Shown one piece after another: positions 42,575 through 51,262 of a stretch of DNA of 64,000 nt. Each line of letters begins with the position of its first letter. Within the stretch, counting starts at the first letter, position 1. A program made the position numbers and the translations under genes. Location of the stretch: positions 434,001 to 498,000 of the forward strand of contig NZ_QVML01000002.1 in assembly GCF_010501015.1 (NCBI RefSeq), read 5' to 3'. The notes beneath the pieces are model-generated. The model was not told the DNA's origin. It saw only the letters and a program-made list of their open reading frames with translations, and ran no database searches. The stretch is from Bacteroides sp. 214. Its GTDB lineage: Bacteria; Bacteroidota; Bacteroidia; Bacteroidales; Bacteroidaceae.

Positions 42575-44602
42575 TTAAAAATGACCTTTGATAAAATAAC
42601 TCTGATTAGAAGGGTCTTTAATGATAATTTCCTTCTCTCGCATGAAGCGGATATAACTTTTGGATGTACGTTCTTTTACATCCATAATCTGCTGTATTTG
42701 TTCGCACAAGTCTATATAAGTGATAAATGTTTGTTGGTCGAAAACTTCACGGGCTACACTTACCAGTTCTTTTTCTTTTCGCTTCTCTTTTTCTTCCCGG
42801 GGCTTTTCTCCACGATACAAGTGCATCCCGGCTTCCTTATCCCATGAAAAAAGCATTAACGGAACATCCAATGGGCTACCTTCCCGTACTTTCAAGGCTT
42901 TTACTACTGATACAGTCGGTTCATTATCCAATTCTATGGAGAGTATGGCAGCCGATTTCCGTTGCAGTTCCGACCCCAAGTGTCCACGAAGTTTTAATCC
43001 GTTCGGAACATAGTGCAACACACAAACAATACAGGTCTGATATATTCCAGCCAATCGGTAGAGTTCATCAACAACCCGTAAGCTTTCGGCTTCGTCATTG
43101 GCGGAATGTACCAAATCGGCAATACCATCTATTACAACCAACTGGATACCGCCATATTGATAATGAAATTTATCCATACTTTGAACAATAGCCTGTAAAC
43201 GTTCTTTGCGGGACATCCCGGTAAGACAGAAGGCTTTCAACTCTTCCGGCTTTTCCGGTTGTTTGGCCCGCTTTAATAGGTTGGAAACATTCTTAAATAG
43301 CTGCACTTCGGATTGTTCCGTGTCATAGAGCAACACAGCTTTATGTTTGTTATTTTCGTAAACATTAATACCAAGCGTATCCACCTGGATGTTTTCTAGT
43401 CTGATTGACCCGGCAACCAACGCAGCAACATAGTTACTTTTCCCAGTCCCTTCGCCACCAGTGATACATAGGATATTCCCTTGTGTACCCAGTGGCACAT
43501 CCCCGGCTGATATAATTTCCTGTGCCTTTGCCGGAGGATTATTAAAATCTATTTCGCACGATTTCAGCATAGTCATAGTATCGCTGTATAGAGTATCTAA
43601 AAAATCAAGGAAGAGTTTCAGGAACGATTCACGGCTATTCCCAAGTCTGAAATAATCGGATATATCTTTCTCTTCTTTTGTTCCTGAAAGTGGTAATAGA
43701 AGTCGTTTTACACTGTATTCTGCCAACTGTTTTTCATGTTTGGAAGAACTCTCAAGCCCAGTTTTATCCATATCATAAAGTAGGATGATATGTTTGAACC
43801 GAAAAGAAAGCTTGTGAATGATGCTTGCCGGAATGTTTACAGTTTCACTATTAAAGCATATTGCATGAAACCCTTTTGCTGCAAGGGAAAGAACATCTTT
43901 TTCGCCGCCAGTGATAAAGACAGTATCGCCTTTGGCTGGTAATTGTTCTAATCCGAAGCAATAATTGTCGCCAATCTCTCCGCCATATAAAAAGCGTATT
44001 TTGGAGAAGGGACGATATAGTTTGATAAATCGCTTGTTTTTGTAGCCGAAAATCGGTTCTTCTGGTGATGAAGAGATCGTATAAGGCTTGCCTTCTGAAT
44101 TTTCACTTTTGAACTCCCAAACTGAACAGACTTTATATTGTGCCAACAGTTCGGAACTGATGTCGTATTGTTTCCAGTAATCTAATTCTACAGAGGAGAA
44201 TTTTTGTTCCTGAAAAGTGTATGCCTTAGATCGCTTTTCGGAGATAGATATGGTTGACTTTGCAATTTGCGGAACTTGAGCTTCTGTATCTTCTGATATC
44301 CCCAACGACAAATCACAGTTTATAGTTTTCAAAATTTCCATAAAGTCATTGGAGTTATTACAGTTCAATCCTTTCAGTTTACCAATAAAGGAAAAGCAAT
44401 CACCACTATATTCGTCATTCCCGAAATCTTTCAGTTTATATACTCCTGTTTTTCTATCGAAATAAACATTACAGGATGCTTTACTGTCTTCATATAATGG
44501 GTTCAGGAAATTCCGACCGACACGCCACTGTCCAGTGATGTAATGTCTGAAAACATTCAACCCGTTTGCCGTCCTATTTAGTATTTCGTCTTTCCTTAAC
44601 AT
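42575..44602 (-). CDS. Primase-helicase (TOPRIM plus RecA-like) of an integrative element
   Basis: 675 aa. The N-terminal 130 residues carry LNPLYEDSKASCNVYF and KLKDFGNDEYSGDCFSF, similar to CHC2-like primase starts. The TOPRIM core follows (VFITGGEKDVLSL, ILLYDMDKTG), then a RecA-like ATPase (CITGGEGTGKSNYVAALV as Walker A, GIQLVVIDGIADLV as Walker B). It ends with a helical HTH-like part. Likely supplies priming and unwinding when the excised element replicates. The N-terminus overlaps the upstream HTH gene by 29 bases. Confidence 0.85.
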   Translation of the reverse strand: MLRKDEILNRTANGLNVFRHYITGQWRVGRNFLNPLYEDSKASCNVYFDRKTGVYKLKDFGNDEYSGDCFSFIGKLKGLNCNNSNDFMEILKTINCDLSLGISEDTEAQVPQIAKSTISISEKRSKAYTFQEQKFSSVELDYWKQYDISSELLAQYKVCSVWEFKSENSEGKPYTISSSPEEPIFGYKNKRFIKLYRPFSKIRFLYGGEIGDNYCFGLEQLPAKGDTVFITGGEKDVLSLAAKGFHAICFNSETVNIPASIIHKLSFRFKHIILLYDMDKTGLESSSKHEKQLAEYSVKRLLLPLSGTKEEKDISDYFRLGNSRESFLKLFLDFLDTLYSDTMTMLKSCEIDFNNPPAKAQEIISAGDVPLGTQGNILCITGGEGTGKSNYVAALVAGSIRLENIQVDTLGINVYENNKHKAVLLYDTEQSEVQLFKNVSNLLKRAKQPEKPEELKAFCLTGMSRKERLQAIVQSMDKFHYQYGGIQLVVIDGIADLVHSANDEAESLRVVDELYRLAGIYQTCIVCVLHYVPNGLKLRGHLGSELQRKSAAILSIELDNEPTVSVVKALKVREGSPLDVPLMLFSWDKEAGMHLYRGEKPREEKEKRKEKELVSVAREVFDQQTFITYIDLCEQIQQIMDVKERTSKSYIRFMREKEIIIKDPSNQSYFIKGHF

Positions 44603-44924
44603 GAAGCTTGTGGTTTGTTATTAAATCTTGCATAGACTCCTGAGTACTTTTTATCAAGCGACTTTCAAGCAGGCGTTTGATTTCTCCTATTTTGTAGAAA
44701 TTCCGTCCCCGGATTTTAGAATAGCTAACCTCACCTTTGGAGCGAAGCCGTTGCAATGTTCTGTCGCTGATTTTTAAGAATGTGCAGACTTCGTAACTAT
44801 CCACCCATATTTCATCTTCATTTATATCTTCTGACTCCTGATGGTCGAGAACATAACTGGCAATGACATTAATTTTTGCTTGCAATTCCTTGAAAGCTTT
44901 TGATTCCATTGTTATCACTTCCAT
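44574..44924 (-). CDS. Xis2c-like helix-turn-helix protein, second module
   Basis: 116 aa. The region IWVDSYEVCTFLKISDRTLQ and RLRSKGEVSYSKIRGRNFYKIGEIKRLLESRL match the 34207-34521 protein. It overlaps the primase gene by 29 bases. The gene lies downstream of rteC (45186) on the same strand, a repeat of the order in the first module. Confidence 0.8.
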   Translation of the reverse strand: MEVITMESKAFKELQAKINVIASYVLDHQESEDINEDEIWVDSYEVCTFLKISDRTLQRLRSKGEVSYSKIRGRNFYKIGEIKRLLESRLIKSTQESMQDLITNHKLHVKERRNTK

Positions 44925-45108
44925 AATGGTAACTTATTGATTCGGTGCAAAGTTCGGGCGTTTCTCAATGTTCGCTAACGAGGCCGGTATGACTTTTCTT
45001 GAATATTTTACCCAAGGCGTTCGTTTACAGTTTATTAAAATTGAAATTCCTCTGAAAAGCAGAAAAAGAAAATAGAGGTAAGGCCGGGGTAAAATGGACT
45101 ACAAACAA

Positions 45109-45152
45109 AAACACCCGATTCTGACATTAATTCAGGTCAAAAACGGGTGTTT
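45109..45152 (-). terminator. Terminator of the second rteC gene
   Basis: AAACACCCG (45109-45117) pairs with CGGGTGTTT (45144-45152) around a loop with internal pairing (TGACATTAATTCAGGTCA). T-run on the minus strand. Confidence 0.75.
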
Positions 45153-45185
45153 GAGAAGTATTATCGAACAATACCGACCCCGGTA

Positions 45186-46013
45186 TTATTTCCTACCCAT
45201 ACGTCGTAAGAGAACATCCCTTAATTTATCAAGAAATGGTGTAGGTGTATTCCGTATTTTCAAATCGTCCAGAACTCTCGAAAGATTCCCATCCAACTGA
45301 ATATTAAACACGTTTTGGATATAATCGTAAAGCTGCGTAAGTGGTACATCGCCAAATGTTTTGGCGCTATCCCAAGAGAAAATTTGTTCCTGCAATTCCG
45401 TTTTTGTCCCCTTCCATGTCTTTTTTGTTGCGGGGAAATTAAAAGAACATGCTGACAAACCATTATCATCCAGCAGTTCCATCTCGTGCATCAAATAAGC
45501 AGAAAGCATATCATTCGCTAAAATTTTAGCTACTTTGAAATCACAATTTGTAGAAAAATTAGGATCAAATTCGTAATTGAACGATTCGAGATATTGCTCC
45601 ATATCAGGTTTGCCACGCAGAAAATAAGCAGTATCCAGATGAGAAGAACACGAACGATAGTAACGAATAAAGTCAAGCCGCTTAGAGTTATATCTATTTA
45701 TGCCATCCAATATGTCGTTTAGGTATTCTCGTTGCATATCTACACCCGTAGGTCGACTCATTTCAATATTATAGACTTTTCGATAATATATTAAACGAGA
45801 GCATAATCTGGGTTTTATGTCTTTGAAGAAGAATATTTCTTCCTCCTCGTCTTTAAAAGTATGTGACAGGATGAATACCTTTAATTGACAGACTGCATCG
45901 GAAAGCATGCGAGAAGCCTCCAAAGATTTCGTGATCATGCTGGCTTCTGAACATTCTATTTGCTCAATCTTAGCATCAACCATTTTTCTAAGACTGGTAG
46001 TAAAATTAATCAT
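45186..46013 (-). CDS. rteC: RteC-like regulator, second excision module
   Basis: 275 aa with TAYFLRGKPDMEQYLESF and PNFSTNCDFKVAKILANDML, and a C-terminal DNA-binding part (LSRVLDDLKIRNTPTPFLDKL). Paralogue of the regulator at 29939-30784. Its own targets would be the HTH-primase-HTH operon downstream. Transcribed with the MutS2 paralogue on the same strand, but with an 80-base gap. Confidence 0.85.
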   Translation of the reverse strand: MINFTTSLRKMVDAKIEQIECSEASMITKSLEASRMLSDAVCQLKVFILSHTFKDEEEEIFFFKDIKPRLCSRLIYYRKVYNIEMSRPTGVDMQREYLNDILDGINRYNSKRLDFIRYYRSCSSHLDTAYFLRGKPDMEQYLESFNYEFDPNFSTNCDFKVAKILANDMLSAYLMHEMELLDDNGLSACSFNFPATKKTWKGTKTELQEQIFSWDSAKTFGDVPLTQLYDYIQNVFNIQLDGNLSRVLDDLKIRNTPTPFLDKLRDVLLRRMGRK

Positions 46014-46098
46014 AGGCTATTATGATATTTAAACCAAAAACAGAAAAGAGGATAGTTGTTTTGCATTACCACACACCCTCTTTTCTTGTTCTTTGAAT

Positions 46099-48003
46099 TT
46101 ATCTGTTTCCTTTACTTACCAATTCTAATCGTCCTAATGCAACAGTACTTTTTATCATGCCAAATGCGACTATCGCTTGCTTGCCTTGTATTTCCAAGAC
46201 ACTACCAACGGCAGTTTGACCATTTAACCGAACGCAATCCCCTTTTTCAATAATGAGAGATTCAGGAGAAGATACTTTAGTTACTTCACCGGATTTTACT
46301 TCGTTTGACTTCGGCTTTTCAGTTGACTGATTTTCAATCGAATCAATCTCCTTGCGTTTATCTTCCCAATAGATTTTATCACGGGCAATAGATTGCAGGA
46401 AGTGATCCATATTGATGAAATCTTCTCCTATTTTAGCCGAAGAATCTATAATAATATCCTCAGGAAGACCAATCCGCCTTGCAACTTCAACTGCAAATGA
46501 ACTTCCCGGATTTCCGATAGAAAGCCTGTATAATGGCTGCATACGTTCTGCATCATAAAGCATCGCTCCGTTTATAATTCCGTCTGTTTCATAAGCGAAG
46601 TGCTTCAAATTCTGAAAGTGAGTTGTAATAATACCGAAGCTATGTTTGTTGTTAAACCTGTCAAGCAAAGTTTCAGCAATTGCACCACCGATTTGTGGCT
46701 CTGTCCCACTTCCGAACTCATCTATCAGGATAAGTGTTTTGCTATCGCAGTTTTCTACAAAAAACTTCATATTCGTCAAATGCGAAGTATAGGTACTTAA
46801 GCTATTTTCTATACTCTGTCCATCACCTATATCTACAAAGATGTGTTCAAACATTCCTGTTCTTGAACTTTCATGTACAGGAATAAGTAATCCGCATTGT
46901 AACATATACTGTAATAGTGCAACTGTTTTTAAACAAAGTGATTTTCCTCCGGCATTCGCCCCTGATACGATTAACAACCTATTTTCCTGATTAAGAATAA
47001 TATCTAAAGGATATGCTTGTTTACGTTGCTGCAATAACTGTATATTTAGCAATGGATGTATAGCTTGCTTCCATTCAACTTGCTGTTTGTTTTCGAATGT
47101 TGGCTTAATACCATTGATTCTCACGGCAAATGATGCTTTAGCACGAATGAAATCTATCTCTCCCATGAATCTGTAGGAGTGTACAATCTCCGCAATATGT
47201 GGACGAACAAGGTCTGTAAATGTAATAAGTATCTTTATTACTTCCCGGCGTTCATCGGCTTCCAGTCCTTTAAGCCGGTTACTTGCTTCTACAACTGCTT
47301 CCGGTTCGATATATACAGTTTTGCCACTACCTGACCCCTCGTGAACAGTTCCTTTAATTTTTCGCTTGTTGGCTGCTCCGACCGGAATCATCATACGACC
47401 ATCACGTACACTTAATTGTGTATCCCTTCCGATAAGTCCCGCTTTTTGTGCATCCCGCATAGCAGTCTGCATGTTGCGTGTAATAGCTTTAGTCGCTTCC
47501 AGCTTATCCCTGCGAATATCTGCAAGCCTGCGTGAAGCATTGTCTTTTACTTGACAGGATTTGTCCAATATTGAATTTGCTTTATCTACAATCAACGGAA
47601 AGACTTTTATATTATCTGCCATTGAAGTAAGGGCAGGATATTTACTCTTTTCTGCATCCGTTTTTGCACTATGCAGGAAGGTTACTATATCGTTGATTGT
47701 TTGAAGGGAGTTCATTAAATCAGAAATCTCCTCTTCTGAAAACCAAACAGTAATATCCTTTTCTATTCGTGATATCGAACTGCGAACATCCAAGAAGAAG
47801 TTTGTGGGAAAATCCTCCCTATTACGTATAATTTGTGTAAACTCACTTGTTTGCTCTAACCATTTTTCAATAGTTGCGTAATCTGTTGAAAAAGTCATTG
47901 CTGTAACTTGTTCTTCTCCGAGTGGAGACAAACATTTTTCTGTAATAAACTGACGGATTGTATCTATTCCTATTTTTTGTTCAAAATTATCTGGATAAAT
48001 CAT
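46099..48003 (-). CDS. MutS2 paralogue lacking the Smr domain
   Basis: 634 aa from MIYPDNFEQKIGIDTI (ATG at 48003, aligned with the chromosomal start; an upstream ATG adds five residues). It matches the chromosomal MutS2 over the visible 237 residues. Walker A SGANAGGKSL (347-356) and Walker B LILIDEFGSGTEPQ (424-437) are intact. The end (CVRLNGQTAVGSVLEIQGKQ) is the KOW-like linker; the Smr nuclease that follows in full MutS2 is absent and the stop is clean. Chromosomal MutS2 in Bacillus is known to act on collided ribosomes; a role of this short form in ribosome protection is speculation. Confidence 0.88.
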   Translation of the reverse strand: MIYPDNFEQKIGIDTIRQFITEKCLSPLGEEQVTAMTFSTDYATIEKWLEQTSEFTQIIRNREDFPTNFFLDVRSSISRIEKDITVWFSEEEISDLMNSLQTINDIVTFLHSAKTDAEKSKYPALTSMADNIKVFPLIVDKANSILDKSCQVKDNASRRLADIRRDKLEATKAITRNMQTAMRDAQKAGLIGRDTQLSVRDGRMMIPVGAANKRKIKGTVHEGSGSGKTVYIEPEAVVEASNRLKGLEADERREVIKILITFTDLVRPHIAEIVHSYRFMGEIDFIRAKASFAVRINGIKPTFENKQQVEWKQAIHPLLNIQLLQQRKQAYPLDIILNQENRLLIVSGANAGGKSLCLKTVALLQYMLQCGLLIPVHESSRTGMFEHIFVDIGDGQSIENSLSTYTSHLTNMKFFVENCDSKTLILIDEFGSGTEPQIGGAIAETLLDRFNNKHSFGIITTHFQNLKHFAYETDGIINGAMLYDAERMQPLYRLSIGNPGSSFAVEVARRIGLPEDIIIDSSAKIGEDFINMDHFLQSIARDKIYWEDKRKEIDSIENQSTEKPKSNEVKSGEVTKVSSPESLIIEKGDCVRLNGQTAVGSVLEIQGKQAIVAFGMIKSTVALGRLELVSKGNR

Positions 48004-48021
48004 GATCTCATATAACATTAT

Positions 48022-48240
48022 GATATCGGCTGTCGGTTATTATAAAACTAACAGACCGATATACTGTTGATAAAAAAAGTAATTGAATAAAAACTGAGAT
48101 TTCCCATATTCCGACAAGATACGGTATTTCAATAGGTGGGGATGTTTTAGAATTTATATCCCTATCTATTTAGTATCATTGACATCTCAATAATAAGAGA
48201 TGCGAATTCGTAATATGGTATTTATACGGAAGCAAAATAC
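48022..48240 (-). ncRNA. Structured leader A of the MutS2 paralogue gene
   Basis: On the minus strand, CCATATT/AATATGG pairing (48212-48218 with 48104-48110) encloses a smaller hairpin CATCTC/GAGATG and GATAGGGAT with ATCCCC. A conserved block 'GGGAAATYTCWGTTTTTA' and 'CAATTACTTTTT' follows. A further hairpin around 48023-48062 (ATCGG...CCGAT, CTGT...ACAG) lies just before the ATG and could hide the ribosome-binding site. The same blocks occur in leader B. Confidence 0.6.
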
Positions 48241-48294
48241 ATAAAAATATATTTTAAGTTTTGTTTAATTTATTATAGTTCCTCCCAATCTGAC

Positions 48295-49353
48295 TTACCA
48301 CTGGAATGGGAAATACTGTTTTTCAAGAGGTGGAAACAATTTGTTATATTCCTCTGTTTCTTCCTGTGGCAAATTAGCTAAGAAAGGAGATTGATAGAAT
48401 TTTCCGTGTATATCTTTCATTCCATTCGGGATAAGTTCCATACCCATGAAAGCGTCGAAGTTTTTTCCATCTTCTGTGGTAATGCCAAATTTATCACAGG
48501 TTTGAAAACCCAATCTCGGATAGTAATCAGGAACACCCAAAATGATGATCCCACAATATCCCGCGTCTGTAGCCATTTGCATTGTTTCTTGTAGCAGCAA
48601 TTCACCAACTCCACATCCCCGCCAGTCTACACTTACGCCAAGAGGCCCGAATGTTAAGACATCATGTTGCTTATCTCCATCTTGCACGTATGCAAGGGAA
48701 TAAAAAATAGCACCGATGATTTCACCGTCTTTCAATAAGATACGGCTAAGTTTCGGCAGATATTCCGCAGAGTTACGCAATAGGTGAACCAGATAATGTT
48801 CGTCCGCTCCTTTTTGAAATTTGTTCCAAAAAGTTTTTTGCAACATTCGTTCAACTTCGTGATAGTCTTCCAGACGCTCTTCTCGTATTTCAACTTCCGA
48901 ACGAGTTAGCCAAGCCTTGCGTGGTGATTTCCATCCAAACTCTAATGCTAGATCTGCATTGCCGAAGTTTTCCGATGTGAATCCCTCATTTTTGAGAAAT
49001 TCTATTGTAGTAGTGGATGGCGGGACTGCTATAATAATCTGTTTTCGTTCGATTTTTGCCCATTCTTTCGCTACCTCAATAAGACTGTGTCCGATACCTT
49101 GTTTTCTGTATTTTACATCAACCCATAATACATTGATGCGAAGTCCTCTGTTTGTTGTTTCTGGGACTGCTTCAATTGCAGCTACCAGTTTTTCGTCTAT
49201 GAGAACTCCCCATGCGCACGTTTGTGAGCATGATTCTTTATACAATCTGCTTTCAGTTTGGCATTCTGTTGGTATAATTTGATTCTGCCACTGTTCTTTA
49301 GGTAAATGAATAATGTTATATTCATTACTATGTTTTTTATTAGAAATACCCAT
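48295..49353 (-). CDS. Double GNAT acetyltransferase
   Basis: 352 aa with two GNAT domains. The first has WVDVKYRKQGIGHSLI as acetyl-CoA loop, then FLKNEGF; the second has GVSVDWRGCGVGELLLQ followed by YPRLGFQTC. Such fusions often modify antibiotics or antibacterial peptides, but no substrate can be named. Leader B (49381-49617) precedes it; the MutS2 paralogue follows. Confidence 0.85.
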   Translation of the reverse strand: MGISNKKHSNEYNIIHLPKEQWQNQIIPTECQTESRLYKESCSQTCAWGVLIDEKLVAAIEAVPETTNRGLRINVLWVDVKYRKQGIGHSLIEVAKEWAKIERKQIIIAVPPSTTTIEFLKNEGFTSENFGNADLALEFGWKSPRKAWLTRSEVEIREERLEDYHEVERMLQKTFWNKFQKGADEHYLVHLLRNSAEYLPKLSRILLKDGEIIGAIFYSLAYVQDGDKQHDVLTFGPLGVSVDWRGCGVGELLLQETMQMATDAGYCGIIILGVPDYYPRLGFQTCDKFGITTEDGKNFDAFMGMELIPNGMKDIHGKFYQSPFLANLPQEETEEYNKLFPPLEKQYFPFQW

Positions 49354-49380
49354 GATTCCGTATTTTTAATACAATACAAG

Positions 49381-49617
49381 CCAACAGCTTTAATAAAGCT
49401 GACAGGTCAATATTCGATTAATAAAAAGTAATTGATTAAAAACAGAAATTTCCCATATTACAACAATATACACTCCTTTACTATAAATATAGGATATCGC
49501 AGAGACAACACCCAATAATCTATAAGTGTAATAGGCTTCTCAAAAGATTAGAGAAGCGAACTTGTAATATGGTATTTACACGGACTCAAATCGCATAAAG
49601 GCATTTTCTTTTTTGTG
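49381..49617 (-). ncRNA. Structured leader B of the GNAT gene
   Basis: Same architecture as leader A: CCATATTAC (49453-49461) with GTAATATGG (49564-49572), an inner hairpin CTTCTC/GAGAAG and the conserved GGGAAATTTCTGTTTTTA then CAATTACTTTTT blocks. Near the ATG is a hairpin CAGCTTTATTAAAGCTG. Promoter -7 box TACCTTTG is at 49622-49629. Confidence 0.6.
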
Positions 49618-49621
49618 GCTG

Positions 49622-49629
49622 CAAAGGTA
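49622..49629 (-). promoter_or_regulatory. -7 box of leader B
   Basis: TACCTTTG on the minus strand, about 270 bases before the GNAT ATG. Confidence 0.65.
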
Positions 49630-49697
49630 AGTACTTTTTTCTAAAAAATGAAGAAATATTTTTTATTTCTCAGATTGTAAGGTGATGAACTATGATA

Positions 49698-50224
49698 TCA
49701 TACCTTTTTATATTCTACCATTAAGACGCCAGAAGGAAAAATCGCATTATTCAACAACTCCCATTTTGACTCTTTGGGCTGTTCTGGAAATAAAGAAATA
49801 CCTTTGCCAAGAATAACAGGAATATAAGCTATCTGCATTTCGTCTACTAAATCGGCAGCCAAGAACATTGAAATCAACTCGCCACCGCCAAATAGCCAAA
49901 TGTTCTTTCCCGGTTCATTACGCAGATCGGCAATGCGTTCAATCACATTCTCCGTAATGAATTTAATATTTTCTTTTTCTTCCCATCATGACGAGAAACT
50001 ACATAAACCACTTTGTCGGCATACGCACCCATCGCATCCATATTTGATAATTCACGCCAAGAACGGCCACCCATGATAATCGTATCAATCGAATCCATAA
50101 ATTCTTTGTAGCCATAATTCATTTCTTCAGTAATAGGAAATTCCGAAAGCCATTCGATGCCACCGTCCGGTTCGGCAATACGCCCGTCAAGCGATGCAGC
50201 AATGTAAAGGATAATCTTTTTCAT
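49698..50224 (-). pseudogene. DHFR-like protein gene with a single-base frameshift
   Basis: Paralogue of the 31057-31584 gene. The N-terminal part (MKKIILYIAASLDGRIAEPD to VVYVVSRHDG) and the C-terminal part (MIERIADLRNEPGKNIWLFG to LMVEYKKV) are in different frames. Insertion of one T near 49988 (GATGGG to GATTGGG) restores the sequence RHDWEEKENIKFITEN. A true mutation or a sequencing error; leader copy 2 is intact upstream. Confidence 0.85.
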
Positions 50225-50268
50225 GTTTTTTTGAATTTAATTGTTCATACCATCGCTCGCTGTACTTC

Positions 50269-50434
50269 AAAAAAAGAAGCGTGGAACTCACGCAGTTCCA
50301 ACACGAGGTACTGGTATACCCTTTGAAAGAAACAGGCAAGCCCACGCCATACTTTCGTATAGCATGAACATTGCGCTATCAGTCTCTTTCAAATGAAAAT
50401 TACCAGTTTCCGTGTTGAGACGTTCAGCGAACGT
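50269..50434 (-). ncRNA. Structured attenuator leader, copy 2
   Basis: Read on the minus strand: ACGTTC/GAACGT (50420-50434), AACACG/CGTGTT (50411-50416 with 50300-50305), ACTGGTA/TACCAGT (50401-50407 with 50310-50316), TTTGAAAGA/TCTTTCAAA (50385-50393 with 50322-50330) and the 10-bp GAAA-capped hairpin 50343-50366, identical to copy 1. Terminator GCGTG/CACGC at 50279-50293 is followed by a T-run; GCGTGG of the hairpin can pair with its CCACGC arm. Stem bases differ from copy 1 but keep pairing. Confidence 0.78.
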
Positions 50435-50481
50435 TATGTTATATCTAAACGGACGAATCCGTTAAATTCTGTATTTTGATG

Positions 50482-50489
50482 CAAAGGTA
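50482..50489 (-). promoter_or_regulatory. -7 box of leader copy 2
   Basis: TACCTTTG on the minus strand, about 50 bases before the first stem, the same distance as in copy 1. Confidence 0.65.
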
Positions 50490-50495
50490 CAAATC

Positions 50496-51260
50496 TTAGC
50501 CGATTTCAATTACCTTTCCGGGATCAAATGTGTGATGTTCATTATGGGATACATATCCCAACTGGTTGCTCACGCATTGCGTTTTCCCTATAATCTTATC
50601 TATATTCCGGTGTGAATGACCGTAAATCCAGTATTCAATCGGACTATTTTCGATGAATGATTTCAATTCGACCGTAAATGCTCCATTTATTTTGCTTCCG
50701 GCAAAATCAGATGAAGCTAATTGGAATGACGGAACATGATGTGTTACGACAATGATGTGGTCGGCTGTACTTCTTGCAACTTCATTCTGAATGAAATGAA
50801 AACACTTATCGTGTTCACGGTTAAAATCAGCAAAAGTCAATGTTTCTCCTTTGTATAAAATTCGGTGAAAGTCAGTAACCCCACGTTCGGTAGGGTAGGC
50901 TTCTTCCAATGGGATTTTCGCCCACAATGTTGAAACAATAATATCGACATTCTCAATCCTGACAACTGCATTGTAGTAACATTTTACATTATCTCGGATT
51001 GAACAAACCAGACCTTGAGGCATTTCTGCTAAATCGTAGTATTTGTACAGTTCGTGGTTACCCACAGCAACGAGAACTTGTTTGTAATTCTCCGAAGCCC
51101 AATCCCAAAACGGATGCTTATTGTAATTGTCATCGTTCAGGTACCCTATATCACCTGCAAGAATAAGAATCTCTCCTGCCGGGAGAAGCGGATTCTCCTT
51201 TAGAAACCTCGAATTATCATGAAATTCAAGATGTAAGTCTGATGCGTATTGAATTTTCAT
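50496..51260 (-). CDS. Calcineurin-like metallophosphoesterase, third gene of the AbiE-like operon
   Basis: 254 aa with the family motifs ASDLHLE (D-x-H), LAGDIGYL (GD), VAVGNHELY (GNHE), VTHHVP and IYGHSHRN. These residues bind two metals for phosphoester cleavage. Only two bases separate its ATG from the stop of the nucleotidyltransferase gene, so it is co-expressed with it. A phosphoesterase beside an AbiEii-like NTase could reverse or process nucleotidyl modification. Confidence 0.85.
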   Translation of the reverse strand: MKIQYASDLHLEFHDNSRFLKENPLLPAGEILILAGDIGYLNDDNYNKHPFWDWASENYKQVLVAVGNHELYKYYDLAEMPQGLVCSIRDNVKCYYNAVVRIENVDIIVSTLWAKIPLEEAYPTERGVTDFHRILYKGETLTFADFNREHDKCFHFIQNEVARSTADHIIVVTHHVPSFQLASSDFAGSKINGAFTVELKSFIENSPIEYWIYGHSHRNIDKIIGKTQCVSNQLGYVSHNEHHTFDPGKVIEIG

Positions 51261-51262
51261 TG

